64,000 bases of DNA from an uncultured Flavobacteriaceae bacterium (GTDB lineage Bacteria; Bacteroidota; Bacteroidia; Flavobacteriales; Flavobacteriaceae): NCBI GenBank assembly GCA_943788695.1, contig CALSRG010000001.1, positions 62,001-126,000 on the forward strand, in the 5' to 3' direction. Within the stretch, counting starts at the first letter, position 1; each line of letters opens with the position of its first letter. Below, piece by piece: positions 1-9,452 of this stretch. Position numbers and translations under genes: made by a program. The notes beneath the pieces are model-generated. The model did no database searches. It was not told the origin of the DNA and saw nothing but the letters and a program-made list of their open reading frames with translations.

Positions 1-14
1 AAAATAAATAAAAA

Positions 15-1546
15 ATGGAAACAACAAGAGTAAAATTAAGTGAAATACGAATTCACCCGTTGGTATTGAAAATCAAAAAATACCAACCCAACCCATTCAT
101 TACATTCTCAATGAAACACTTTCCTAAAAAGACAGCGGTGATTGTTGTATTGAGGGATGGTATCTATTACATTATTGACGGCGGTCATCGCTATTATTCC
201 GCTATTGAAGCTGGAAATTTTGAATCTCTCGATTGTATTGTACTTGACATTCCTGATTCAGAAATATTAAATACTCGTATTACTTATAATTTAAAGACGA
301 AGGTGCACCTATCTGAAAAATGTTTCAACATTGAACATATCTTAGGGCTAATAGGCACTAACCAAGGCAAAAGAAATGACTTGCTTGGAATGGATAAATT
401 GGATAATGAAAACGAATTTGGGACCGCAGGTAAGAACAGATTTGAAATTGCTTGTATGCTTTCAGGACTTAATTTTTCAAGTAGAACCTTGAGAAAGTTG
501 ATGGCTGTGTATGAGTATGAGAAAACTGATAACAGCCTTGGTTTAATTGAAGGTATCGACAATGGCACGTATAAGATTGATGGTGCATACAACTTAATGT
601 TAAGTAGTAGAGACAAAGACGATAAAAAAGCGGCTAAAGAGAAAATCAAAGCCGAAGCAGTAAATAAAGATGTTTGGTTTAAGGTGTTTAATCAAAGTAG
701 CGTGGACTTATCAAATCTTAAAAAGTATCGACCTCATATCGCAATGTTCTCCCCAACGTATAGGACGATGAAAAAATATCGAAACCAAGGTGAAATGAAT
801 ATGGTCAGGAAGCTACAGTAGAAGAGTACATTGATAACAGTAAAAAATTCATTGAAGCACTAATCGACATTATGGATGAAAATGGAGTTATCGTTATTAT
901 AATTGGGGAGTCATATTCGGGTGGTTATAAAAGTGTAATTACCCGTTACGAAATGATGTTACTTGAATCAGGAGTTGAAATCATTGGAAAAAGTCCTTGG
1001 ATCAAAAGCAACTCAACTCCTGTAATACTAAAAGACTTTTTCAGACCAGTGGATGAGACGATATTGGTGTGTAAAATGAAAGGTGCGAAAGTGAATTTCA
1101 ATCCCAAAATGAAAAAGACAAAGGAAGGAAAAAAAATGGTTAAGAAAAGTCACAAAGCAAAAGATGGAACAAATAGATTTTTTGTTCAAGCAGAAGAAAC
1201 TGTTGTCTCAAATGTCATTATTACTCCTGTAGTTAACGATTCCGAATACAAAAAATACGACCCTGATTTCACCCACGATGCACCAGCACCTATGGATGTA
1301 TATCAACAATTTGTAGAATCATACACTTTGCCAGGAATGACTTGTATTGATATTTTTTGTGGTGCGGGTCAGGGACTTGAGGTTTTTGCCCGTAACGGAT
1401 GTAACGCAATTGGTGTTGACATCGACCCTGTATCAGTTGAATTCTGTAATAAGAGAATGAATATGGTATTAGGAGAAAGAACTGAATCTGAATTACAACA
1501 AGCACTCATCATTGAGAGTGAGGATCGATTAACCGCTGCGGCATAA
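15..1546 (+). pseudogene. ParB-like domain / DNA methyltransferase fusion, frameshifted
   Basis: The first part (15-821) starts with a ParB/Srx-like fold, seen as the DGGHRYYSAIEAG motif around residues 55-67, the usual nucleotide/DNA-contact box of ParB-type proteins. Near its end is SPTY (750-761), which resembles the catalytic motif IV (D/N/S-P-P-Y) of amino-methyltransferases. The reading frame then shifts at about 800: restoring one base gives a continuous protein through 822-871 into the second part (872-1546), which contains the SAM-binding motif I (DIFCGAGQG, about 1349-1375) and a following VDID acidic strand. Motif IV before motif I is the permuted, beta-type order of N4/N6 DNA methylases. 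Such ParB-methylase fusions are common in phages and integrative elements. The motif IV is itself atypical (SPTY rather than SPPY), so activity is doubtful even if the frame were intact. Target base and recognition sequence cannot be read from this. Confidence 0.7.
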
Positions 1547-1558
1547 CCCCACAAGAAT

Positions 1559-3110
1559 ATGAAAGTTAATATTCCAATGTCGATCAATCAAGTGGATTTT
1601 AGTCAATACGTAACGGGAAGATCACAACGAAAGAAATCCATTTGTGACGCTGCTTATTATGTCTTATCGTGTATAACACCCCCAATATACAATTCAAAAG
1701 ACTATCAATATTTGAGGGGTTTTAAACCTCTTTCAAGTAAAGATTTAAACAGAATGACTCGTAATAGATTTAATGAGGTTAAAACCATCCTAATGGACTC
1801 AAATGTGACCGAAAATGGTCCCATTCTCTTATCAGATAACTTAATCTATCCCTGGTGTTAAACACACTGGATATAAACTCAATCAATGGGTGCTTGAGGA
1901 AAATGATTTTGTTGAAGTTGAAATTGACGATAAGTATGACACTCGAAAGGAAAAACTTAAAAATGAATGGGAATTGGAGATGAAATGTTTTGAAGACAGA
2001 TACATTCACATCAAAGAGGCTATGGATCAATCTCAAATTACCATAGATGCAGCAGCTGCTGAAACTTACCTGAAAGAATTGAAAAAAAGGGTATTGTCAA
2101 AGGTGGTAAAGGAAAATAAAACACAGGTAAAGAAATACTTCAAAAAATCACATAAAGTAATTGAGAACATCGAAAAGGGGAATTCAATTATTCTGTTTCT
2201 AAAAGTAATCATAGAGTCAATTCGGTATTCACTTCTATTAAGAGGGAATTACGATATTTTTTAAGGACAAATGGAAAACAGATGGTTGAAGTAGATATAA
2301 CTACATCACATCCATTTACCCTTGCCACCATTCTCACAGAAAAATTTTTCACTGAGACCAAAGGTGGATATAATCTCTATTCAATTTTCCCCCAATATTA
2401 CAAATCCTTTAAGTACTCATGTGATTCTATGGAGTATCAAGATTTTTTAGAAAAATTTGCTGGACATATGGTTATAGAGTCTAATGTTATTAATAATAAC
2501 TACATAGAATATATTACATATCAAGGTAATGTATTAACTAATATAAAATATCCTATACTGGTTACATTCATATCATATATGTGTGGCAGGTTTTGGAGAA
2601 AGAGAGGAATCCAAAAATATCGGGCATTGAAGCTTCAAAGATGACATCTATAAAACCATTGGCGATGAGATTGGGATGACCCGTGAGAAGGTAAAAGATC
2701 AATTTCAACTCTACATTAATTTTTCAGACAAAAACAGGAGGGTCAATGTAGAACTCATCAAACACATGGAAAGAAAATTTAAGGATGTAAGTAAACTCAT
2801 TCAATTCATGTCCAATGTAAATCATTTAAAAAGTCCATTTTCATATCTAATCCAACGATGTGAGTCCTATTTATTTTTGAGGCATGGTTGTCTGGAACTG
2901 AGTAAAAATAATATCCCATACATCACCATTCACGATAGCGTTTTGTGTCAAAAAGAGAAGATGTATGAGGTACAATATCTGTTAACTGATTCTATAAGTA
3001 AACAAACGGGATTAACACCTGGAATCAAGTTCAAAGAATTGGAGGATCCTTTTCCATCATTGGATGAAGCAGCAGCAAAAATAGTAGAGTCAATTAATTC
3101 AAATAAATAA
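1559..3110 (+). pseudogene. Polymerase-like protein of an integrative element, several frameshifts
   Basis: Four consecutive open segments (1559-1861, 1890-2264, 2282-2644, 2676-3110) read as one protein of about 500 residues after correcting indels near 1848, around 2165-2225 and around 2600-2650. In the frame-corrected protein three motifs occur in the order expected of a single-subunit (family A or T7-type) polymerase palm/fingers: VEVDITTSHPFTL (from 2285, motif A-like), R-x3-K-x5-Y (REKVKDQFQLY from 2682, O-helix or motif B-like) and TIHDS (about 2925-2939, motif C-like, HDS as in T7-type RNA polymerases). The N-terminal 230 residues are lysine-rich and not recognised. It starts 12 bases after the methyltransferase, suggesting an operon. 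The polymerase assignment is inferred from motifs only; no exonuclease domain is visible. Confidence 0.5.
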
Positions 3111-3139
3111 ACGATATCATCAAAATAATTTTAAGGCAA

Positions 3140-3511
3140 TGAATAATAACTCTCACTAATCGCATAAACCTACATCAAGTTGGTCAATACATAAATCGTA
3201 AGGACAACCGTTCGATCAAAAAGTGGCTTAGGGATCATCACATCCACATCCACAAAGATGGAAGGGAATATGTTTTTCGGTTACAGGTCGAACAAGAGGT
3301 CTGGAGACCTTTTGCTGAAGATTTAGTAAAAAGATATCCAAATTCATGGCAACCACGTTTAGAATCAATCTATGGTGATCAGAAAGAACTACATCAACTC
3401 CTCTACCATGATTGTTTGGAATTCGACACTGGATTTGTGCCTTACCATTTTAATCTGGACATTAGCTCTAATAAGGAGCATGAATCCATCTTTCAAGAAC
3501 TTTATCAATAA
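3140..3511 (+). pseudogene. Small helix-turn-helix/excisionase-like ORF lacking an in-frame start
   Basis: An open frame of about 123 codons runs from 3143 to the TAA at 3509-3511, which overlaps the ATG of the integrase by one base. It has no ATG, GTG or TTG at its beginning; the ATG at 3139 is one base out of frame (it reads six codons then stops), so a one-base indel near 3145 probably broke the start. The first 45 residues (NRKDNRSIKKWLRDHHI, then a short KDGREYVF strand) have the shape of a MerR/excisionase winged helix used by Bacteroidota mobile elements, and the position just before the integrase fits a recombination directionality factor. The C-terminal half is not recognised. Function is inferred from this shape and place only. 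Confidence 0.45.
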
Positions 3512-4745
3512 TGAAATTACCTAATAATTCACATTCGGGAATCAAAATCTACTGTAAAAAATGTAGACAAAATAACACGGGTTGTCGTCACAACGACCAC
3601 CAGGTGTTCCGGATGTGTTTTATTGATCGAGTTACTGGTAAACACCGAAGTAAACTCCTAAAATCAAAAGTATACGCTGATGCTGTAGTTGAGGGTATTG
3701 AATTTAGAAGGAGAATAGAAAATGGTGTGGAGGAAACGGTTCCTGATCGATCTAAAATGAATATTGCTGAAGCACTCGTTTATTTTGATCAATATCTAAA
3801 GGGAGATACACAATATGCACATTTAAAAAAAGAGGTATCAGATAAACATCGTAAGGAGTTAATTAAGTATTGTACGCTTTTTGCTAAATCTTTGAAAAAC
3901 AACCACAATCTCAGGAAGATGAAACCGGGGGATGTCAGAAATAATGATGTTTCTATTTTCTACAGACAATTGGAGATTAAATACCCTCACCCCAAAACCT
4001 TCAACAAGGTTTTAACGAGCATAACTTCTTTCTATAAGTTCTTGATCGAAATCGAAGAGTTAGACATCAAGAATCCATTTAAAAATTGTGTTAGAAAACA
4101 AGTGCTTACAGGTGATAATTTGATTTTAACCAAAGATGAGTTTGAGAAAATTATAGCAGCGGTAGAATCAAAGTCTTCATTTCAACAAACAAGAACCAAT
4201 GGAAGAAGAGATTACGTGTATGCAACTTGGATGACTAACGCATTTAAACTCTTTCTACTTGTTGGAGGACGCAGAGAAGAAGTACTAAGTCTAAAATGGA
4301 GTGATATTATCCAAGGTAATAACGGAGTGCTGTTTTTTCAATTTAGAAACCTAAAGGTTGAACGATTAGGGAGTAAAAGTAAGTAAAAAACTACTCCCCT
4401 ATTAACGAGGATCTGATGACACTTTTAAAAGAAATGGGGTATGATCAAATGAAAGGTAAAAATGTCAAACTCATCGATCCAGAGAATACGTATACAATTA
4501 ATACCATCATGGAGAAAGTTTCTCGATCGTTCACCCATTTTAGAAAAGCAGCAGGTATCGAAACTCCATTTACTCTAAAACATCTGAGAAAAACATACCT
4601 TACTTGGGTATTTCATACCATGGGAAGTGACACCAGATTATTGTCATCTCACACTTCAATGAAGGTATTAGAAAACCACTACATCAATCCACTTTTATTA
4701 AACGTTGAAGAAGAGAAACTAATGAAGGTTAAAGTCTTTGGATAG
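3511..4745 (+). pseudogene. Tyrosine recombinase (integrase), one frameshift
   Basis: Two segments (3511-4386 and 4416-4745) form one phage-type integrase of about 410 residues. The N-terminal part contains a possible zinc-ribbon-like Cys/His cluster (CKKC...CRH) and a SAM-like core-binding domain. The catalytic domain has the first arginine (GGRREEVLSLKW), then after the break the H-x-x-R box (KHLRKTY) and the H...Y end (SSHTSMKVLENHYIN), so all expected catalytic residues are encoded. The frame is lost at about 4377-4386, where the first segment ends at a TAA; removing one base joins it to KNYSPINEDLM and the second segment. It lies about 110 bases from a truncated initiator tRNA-Met, its probable integration target. 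Single-event loss makes this either a recent pseudogene or a sequence error. Confidence 0.85.
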
Positions 4746-4757
4746 TCGTATTTTATC

Positions 4758-4861
4758 TAACACAAGAGTGTAGCACGTATAACACAAAAAGGATTATATA
4801 TTTGTAACTACTTGAAAATGAACCGATAAAAATATGTGAATTTAGGTGGTAAGGAGTGTTA
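4758..4861 (+). other. Element end: TAACACAA repeats next to the attachment junction
   Basis: The 113 bases between the integrase stop and the tRNA remnant contain no gene. TAACACAA occurs twice as a direct repeat (4758-4765 and 4780-4787, 22 bases apart, about two helical turns) and its core appears inverted as GTGTTA at 4856-4861, touching the tRNA junction. Integrase arm-binding sites are typically short direct repeats in such a place, so these are candidates; with only eight bases each, chance cannot be excluded. Confidence 0.3.
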
Positions 4862-4896
4862 TGAGCCCGACGAGCTACCTACTGCTCTATCCCGCG
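4859..4896 (-). pseudogene. 5' half of initiator tRNA-Met (CAT anticodon), truncated
   Basis: Read on the minus strand from 4896, the sequence gives an initiator-type tRNA: acceptor strand CGCGGGA, D-arm GAGC/GCTC with AGTAGGTA loop, the initiator-specific GGG in the anticodon stem (TCGGG, 4870-4866) and anticodon loop CTCATAA (4865-4859, anticodon CAT at 4863-4861). After the last loop base the expected CCCGA stem strand, T-arm and acceptor 3' strand are absent; the sequence changes to element DNA (CACTCCTTACC). The break falls exactly at the edge of the seven-base anticodon loop, which is the usual strand-exchange window for tRNA-targeting tyrosine integrases. No 3' half is found elsewhere in this window; it may lie at the other, unseen end of the element. 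Confidence 0.8.
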
Positions 4897-4907
4897 ATAT
4901 TAGGACG

Positions 4908-4915
4908 CAAAGATA
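4908..4915 (-). promoter_or_regulatory. Promoter -7 element of the initiator tRNA
   Basis: On the minus strand TATCTTTG matches the Bacteroidota -7 consensus TAnnTTTG and lies 11 bases upstream of the tRNA 5' end, the usual distance for a tRNA promoter. A TTTG further upstream could serve as the -33 element although the spacing (about 24) is slightly long. The promoter is intact although the tRNA it drives is not. Confidence 0.55.
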
Positions 4916-4968
4916 CAAATTATATCTCTGTATTTAAAACAAATTCTTTAAGATTACACCAAGAAAAT

Positions 4969-5934
4969 TTAGAACCGTAATTCAAGTTTTGAAACATCAA
5001 CACTAAAAGAACCTGTTGGCTTAAGCAATGCATTGAGGCCAAATAAATTGGATCCAGTATTGGTATTCAGCACACTACATTCAACATTTTCAATAATATA
5101 ATCCCCTAGGATCAATTTGTCAATGGTATATATGGTACCTGGAATAACATCTCCATTGGCGACTCTAAAAGAACCATCTGTAGCATTCTTGATTTTCACT
5201 GAACCCAATCGAGCTAAAGCATAAAAAACCTCTTGATTAATCGTAACAATTGACGCGCCTGAATCCAAAACCATCGACACTAGAGCTCCATTAAACGATA
5301 CATCTAACATCAAACTAGAGCCATCGTATTGTAATGGAATCGCAAATGGATTATTCTCATTTTTGTCAATCCAATCGTCTTCATACCAAGTACCATCTTG
5401 CTGGATACCCCCGGCTGGCGTAATAATTTTACCTTGACCTTGACGCTTACCGTCAACAACACCTCCAACATACCTATTGCCATTTTTATAAATTATTTCA
5501 GCGTTTTTATCGCTAAGCACACTATTTATAAAATGTCCCTTTAAAATATTTGAGCCTTGATCATAGTCTATTTCTCCCAATCCATTCAATACCCAACTGT
5601 AGAGGTTACCCTCCTCAGTTGACTCAACTGTTTCGGTAACAAAACCCTTAAATGTATAATTTGGATGTTCAAGCACCGCTGACCTGTTTGGGTCGAATTC
5701 ACCATCTATAAAATATCCAGTAAATTTTACCTTGAAATCTATGTATGTCAATTCACCTTTTCCGTTTGGCAATCCATTTTGAAATGATCCTACATAAACA
5801 CTCCTAGGGTTTTTAAATCGGTATTTACCAGCTCCTTGATCACAGTCGCCATCAACACATTGTCCAAAAAAAAGATTTGGCAAGAGCAGTCCCAGAAATA
5901 AAAGGGTACTCAATAATTTTTGCATGAAGTTCAT
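4969..5934 (-). CDS. Secreted MORN-repeat protein with retropepsin-like aspartic protease domain
   Basis: 321 residues. An N-terminal signal peptide (hydrophobic run ending near FGQC, residues 5-25) is followed by degenerate MORN-type repeats (YVGSFQNGLPNGKGEL, YVGGVVDGKRQGQGKI and others) to about residue 185. The C-terminal 120 residues look like a clan AA (retroviral-type) aspartic protease: the catalytic D-S-G-A-S motif in MVLDSGASIVTI (about residue 225) and the closing strand/loop LFGLNALLKPTGSFSVD. Single-domain proteases of this type act as dimers. Two ATGs, at 5934 and 5925, are possible starts; both precede the signal peptide. It is divergent from the VWA-OmpA gene, with only about 36 bases between the two starts. 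Substrate unknown; the MORN part may anchor it to the membrane or to envelope partners. Confidence 0.7.
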   Translation of the reverse strand: MNFMQKLLSTLLFLGLLLPNLFFGQCVDGDCDQGAGKYRFKNPRSVYVGSFQNGLPNGKGELTYIDFKVKFTGYFIDGEFDPNRSAVLEHPNYTFKGFVTETVESTEEGNLYSWVLNGLGEIDYDQGSNILKGHFINSVLSDKNAEIIYKNGNRYVGGVVDGKRQGQGKIITPAGGIQQDGTWYEDDWIDKNENNPFAIPLQYDGSSLMLDVSFNGALVSMVLDSGASIVTINQEVFYALARLGSVKIKNATDGSFRVANGDVIPGTIYTIDKLILGDYIIENVECSVLNTNTGSNLFGLNALLKPTGSFSVDVSKLELRF

Positions 5935-5970
5935 TTTATCAGTAAATTTGATTTTATTAATTTTAAAATT

Positions 5971-7455
5971 ATGTCATTTCAGCCGAATATAAAAATATTA
6001 TTAACCGTCTTATTGGTATCAGTTTATCTCTCTGGATTCTCACAAGCGGACGCAACAACTGTAAATACCACTAAGACAGACAGAGTTATCAATGATGTGG
6101 GGAATTATGGGAAAAAGCTCATTTCCAAAATCAAAGAGTTATTTGCGCTCAGACACAAGGTTCCTGATGATTATACGGATATGGAGCTTATTGAATTGCT
6201 GACTCAAGAAGAGTTCAATGTCCTTGTTAATAGTTCTGGCGAAAACGCCCAACTAGCGCTCAAACTTTTATACCCTCGCATTACACCATCAAAAGGATTC
6301 TTCTCTTTTCAGCTAGGCGATTATGAATATTACAAATACATCAAAGACTTAAAAATCGATCAAATAGAATATATCAAATTGATCGATGAAAGTGGATCAG
6401 AGTGCTATGTTGACAAGTTTAATTTTATTAAAAAAGAAGGTCAGAAGCGTCATTTTTCTTTTTTGCTCGATCACAGTGGATCAATGGGTAAGCGCCGGGC
6501 CAACGACCTACAATTGGCTATTTATAATGCTATAGAAAACAATATTTCTAAGGATAAATCATCAACCTATAACTTATATAAGTTTTCGCAAGATAACGCA
6601 TTAATCGCTCAAGGTAACAACATAAATGACATTCGAAAAGCATTGATTCCGACCAATGGGTTAGATGGTTTTGGTGGTGGAACAGCCGTTAAAGATATTC
6701 TCATTCAAGCCATTACTGATCTGAAAAAACAAGACAGAAACGAGTTTAAACTTATTGTATTGTTTACGGATGGTGATTCGAATAGCGATTTAACACAGAT
6801 ACCCATGCAAGACATTGTTAAAGAAGCTACCGAAAACAATATCAATATTGTCTCTGTGGCCTTTGGCAGTTATTTGGATATCGCCTATCTCCAAGATATA
6901 GCCCAATATTCTGGTGGGAATTTATACCACATCTATAAACCTGAAGAATTTGAAATTCTATTCAATAATATCTTTGAGGATGTTTTAGTAAGTTATGACT
7001 TGGAATTTGCGCCATGTATGTTCGGTAATGAAATCACTTTGGAAATGAAATTGACCAGTGATACCGACCCATTAATTGGACGAACCGTCTTTAGGACGCC
7101 TTTGACCGAAGGTTATTCCATTGACTTAAATGTGCTGTTCGACAGCAATAGCTCGAGAATAGACGACTTGTATTTTGAAAAATTAAATGCTTTGACAAAT
7201 CTATTAAAATTTAATACAACACTCGAAATACTCGTAGAGGGACATTCGGATCGAACAGGTTCAGAGGACAAAAATCTCACTCTATCAAGAAGCCGAGCCG
7301 CTGCCATCAAAAATTATTTGGTATCTCAGGGCATAGATAAAAACAGAATAACAACTAAAGGATTTGGCTCATCAAAACCCGCTTTTGAGTATGCCCCTGG
7401 AAGCAACGAAGAACCTTTCAATAGACGAATTCAAATCGTGATCACCAAACAATAA
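5971..7455 (+). CDS. VWA domain protein with C-terminal OmpA-like peptidoglycan-binding domain
   Basis: 494 residues from the ATG at 5971; the frame is open further upstream to 5920, but the residues from 5971 form a good signal peptide (KILLTVLLVSVYLSGFSQA) and so decide the start. A von Willebrand A domain lies at about residues 155-350 with an intact metal-site motif DHSGSMG (D-x-S-x-S) and FTDGDSN. The last 110 residues are an OmpA-like domain, with EGHSDRTGSEDKNLTLSRSR and a conserved arginine/aspartate set that binds diaminopimelate in peptidoglycan. Likely exported and held at the cell wall, using the VWA domain to bind a protein partner in a metal-dependent way. Possibly works with the divergently encoded MORN/protease protein; this is inferred only from the arrangement. 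Confidence 0.8.
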   Translation: MSFQPNIKILLTVLLVSVYLSGFSQADATTVNTTKTDRVINDVGNYGKKLISKIKELFALRHKVPDDYTDMELIELLTQEEFNVLVNSSGENAQLALKLLYPRITPSKGFFSFQLGDYEYYKYIKDLKIDQIEYIKLIDESGSECYVDKFNFIKKEGQKRHFSFLLDHSGSMGKRRANDLQLAIYNAIENNISKDKSSTYNLYKFSQDNALIAQGNNINDIRKALIPTNGLDGFGGGTAVKDILIQAITDLKKQDRNEFKLIVLFTDGDSNSDLTQIPMQDIVKEATENNINIVSVAFGSYLDIAYLQDIAQYSGGNLYHIYKPEEFEILFNNIFEDVLVSYDLEFAPCMFGNEITLEMKLTSDTDPLIGRTVFRTPLTEGYSIDLNVLFDSNSSRIDDLYFEKLNALTNLLKFNTTLEILVEGHSDRTGSEDKNLTLSRSRAAAIKNYLVSQGIDKNRITTKGFGSSKPAFEYAPGSNEEPFNRRIQIVITKQ

Positions 7456-7466
7456 AAATCAAAATA

Positions 7467-9392
7467 TTAAACATTTTCTTGGGCGGCCAACCCATCTAAT
7501 TCCTCTTGAATCTTCTCCCATTTGGTCATCTTTAGTTGAAGATCCGATTTGAAATTTTGATAACGATCAAAAAAAGTAGGGTCGGATACCGTGTTATCAT
7601 AATCAGTCTCTAAAGCGATATCTGAAGATTTAATATTGGCCTCCAAATCAGAGATGTCACGTTCCACTTTACTTAGTTTATTGAGCAGTGATTTCTTCAA
7701 CTTCTGTGACTCATAGGACAATTTATTAACATTGGATGATTTTGACGCAGTGGCTGGTTGCTTCATCTCCAATTCCCGCAATTGCGCCATTTGGCGTTGT
7801 TCCAAATAACTTTCAATACCACCTAAATGTACTTTAACTTTCTGATCCTTAAACTCATGGACTGAAGTGGTCAATCCCATCAAAAAGTCACGGTCGTGAG
7901 ATACTAGAATAAGCGTTCCTTCAAAGTTCTTCAAAGCAGATTTTAGCACTTCTTTGGAGACCATATCCAAGTGATTCGTTGGTTCATCCATTACCAGAAC
8001 ATTGAACGGCTGCAGAAGCAATTTTGCTAAGGCCAATCGGTTTCGCTCACCTCCAGAAAGTACTCTAACGACTTTATCGACCGCCTCACCTCTAAATAAA
8101 AAAGCACCTAAAATATCGCGCACTTTGCTGCGATTTGTTTCGTTAGCTGCATTAATCATGGTATCCAGGACGGTTAAACTTCCATCCAAATAGTCCGATT
8201 GATTTTGAGCGAAATAGCCGATCTGTACGTTATGACCTAAAGCCAAGTTGCCGTCGTGATCCAATTCACCCACCAAAATTTTCGCCAGTGTAGATTTTCC
8301 TTGTCCATTTTGTCCAACAAAAGCAATCTTGTCTTGTCGAGAGACCAGCATATCCACATTTGACAGGACATGCAAATCACCATAATTTTTTGAAATACCC
8401 TCAGCTTCAATAACCACTTTCCCGGGATTCACAGAAACTGGAAAACTCAGGCTCATGGCGCGGTTATCATCATTTTCTACTTCCACCAGATCCATTCGGT
8501 CAAGTTTTTTGATAAGCGATTGCGCCATAGTTGCTTTTGATGCTTTGGCTCTAAATTTTTCAATTAATTTTTCAGTATGCGCAATTTCCTTTTCCTGATT
8601 TTTCTGACGAGCCAATTGTTGCTCGCGCTGTATTTCCCGCAAAGCCATATATTGCGAGTACGGTTTGGCAAAATCATACATTTGGCTAAAAATTATTTCT
8701 ATTGTCCGATTGGTAATATGATCCAAAAACAAACGATCGTGTGACACCACGACTACAGCACCAACATAATTTTGTAAATAACTCTCCAACCAAATAATGG
8801 AATCCATATCCAAGTGATTTGTTGGTTCATCGAGTAACAATATGTCATTGTTTTGCAAAAGTAATTTGGCCAGTTCTATTCGCATACGCCAGCCTCCACT
8901 AAAAGTCTCTGTTGGCTTGTCAAAATCAGATTGTTTAAATCCGAGGCCTTTTAAGACTCTTTCGGTTGACCCTTGATATTGATAGCCCCCTTTCATGGTA
9001 AAAGCTGTTTGCACTTCGCTCAATTGATCAAGAAGCTCAGCATAAGTATCGCTTTCATAATCGGACCTTTCGGTCAATTGAATATTAATTGATGTTAATT
9101 TTTCTTCAAGTTCAAGAATTTCTTGAAAAGCCAAGTTGGCTTCTTCCCTTACAGAACGACCTTTTTCGAATTCTAAATCTTGCCTTAAAAAACCAATGGT
9201 GACCCCTTTATCTAATGCTACTATACCCTTATCTGGCGCTAATTGTCCAGAAATAATTTTTAACAAGGTTGATTTCCCTGCTCCATTTTTTCCAATCAAA
9301 CCGATGCGCTCACCCTTCCCAATTCGAAAAGAAAGATCTTCGAAAAGGTATTCGCCTTGAAACGATAATGACACTTGATGGGCGTTTAGCAT
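7467..9392 (-). CDS. ABC-F family ATPase (ribosome-associated, Uup/YdiF-type)
   Basis: 641 residues with two ABC cassettes and no membrane segments. Cassette 1 has Walker A GKNGAGKST, signature FSGGWRMRIELAKLL and Walker B/DEPTNHLD; cassette 2 has GQNGQGKST, LSGGERNRLALAKLL and DEPTNHLD. The two are joined by a charged alpha-helical linker (about residues 240-310, rich in Q, R, K), the P-site-tRNA-interaction motif of ABC-F proteins, and the C-terminus is a coiled coil (about 540-630), as in Uup/YdiF. These proteins act on stalled or specialised ribosomes and not in transport. The gene starts at ATG 9392 and is divergent from the DUF983 gene. Confidence 0.92.
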   Translation of the reverse strand: MLNAHQVSLSFQGEYLFEDLSFRIGKGERIGLIGKNGAGKSTLLKIISGQLAPDKGIVALDKGVTIGFLRQDLEFEKGRSVREEANLAFQEILELEEKLTSINIQLTERSDYESDTYAELLDQLSEVQTAFTMKGGYQYQGSTERVLKGLGFKQSDFDKPTETFSGGWRMRIELAKLLLQNNDILLLDEPTNHLDMDSIIWLESYLQNYVGAVVVVSHDRLFLDHITNRTIEIIFSQMYDFAKPYSQYMALREIQREQQLARQKNQEKEIAHTEKLIEKFRAKASKATMAQSLIKKLDRMDLVEVENDDNRAMSLSFPVSVNPGKVVIEAEGISKNYGDLHVLSNVDMLVSRQDKIAFVGQNGQGKSTLAKILVGELDHDGNLALGHNVQIGYFAQNQSDYLDGSLTVLDTMINAANETNRSKVRDILGAFLFRGEAVDKVVRVLSGGERNRLALAKLLLQPFNVLVMDEPTNHLDMVSKEVLKSALKNFEGTLILVSHDRDFLMGLTTSVHEFKDQKVKVHLGGIESYLEQRQMAQLRELEMKQPATASKSSNVNKLSYESQKLKKSLLNKLSKVERDISDLEANIKSSDIALETDYDNTVSDPTFFDRYQNFKSDLQLKMTKWEKIQEELDGLAAQENV

Positions 9393-9452
9393 GTTAATTT
9401 GACTTGTTAGATTTGTCTATCTTTACGGTGCCACGAAAATAGAACTTTCATT

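Noticed and set aside
2264..2676. Programmed ribosomal frameshifts in the mobile-element genes or in gldM/gldN
   Set aside because: There are too many breaks, at different sites, in both directions, without shared slippery sequences or following pseudoknots.
4100..4896. Group I intron interrupting the initiator tRNA anticodon loop
   Set aside because: Such introns are known in cyanobacterial initiator tRNA, and the break is in the right loop, but no 3' exon (CCCGA AGGTC... pattern on the minus strand) is seen at lower coordinates and an integrase gene occupies the place. Integration is the simpler explanation.
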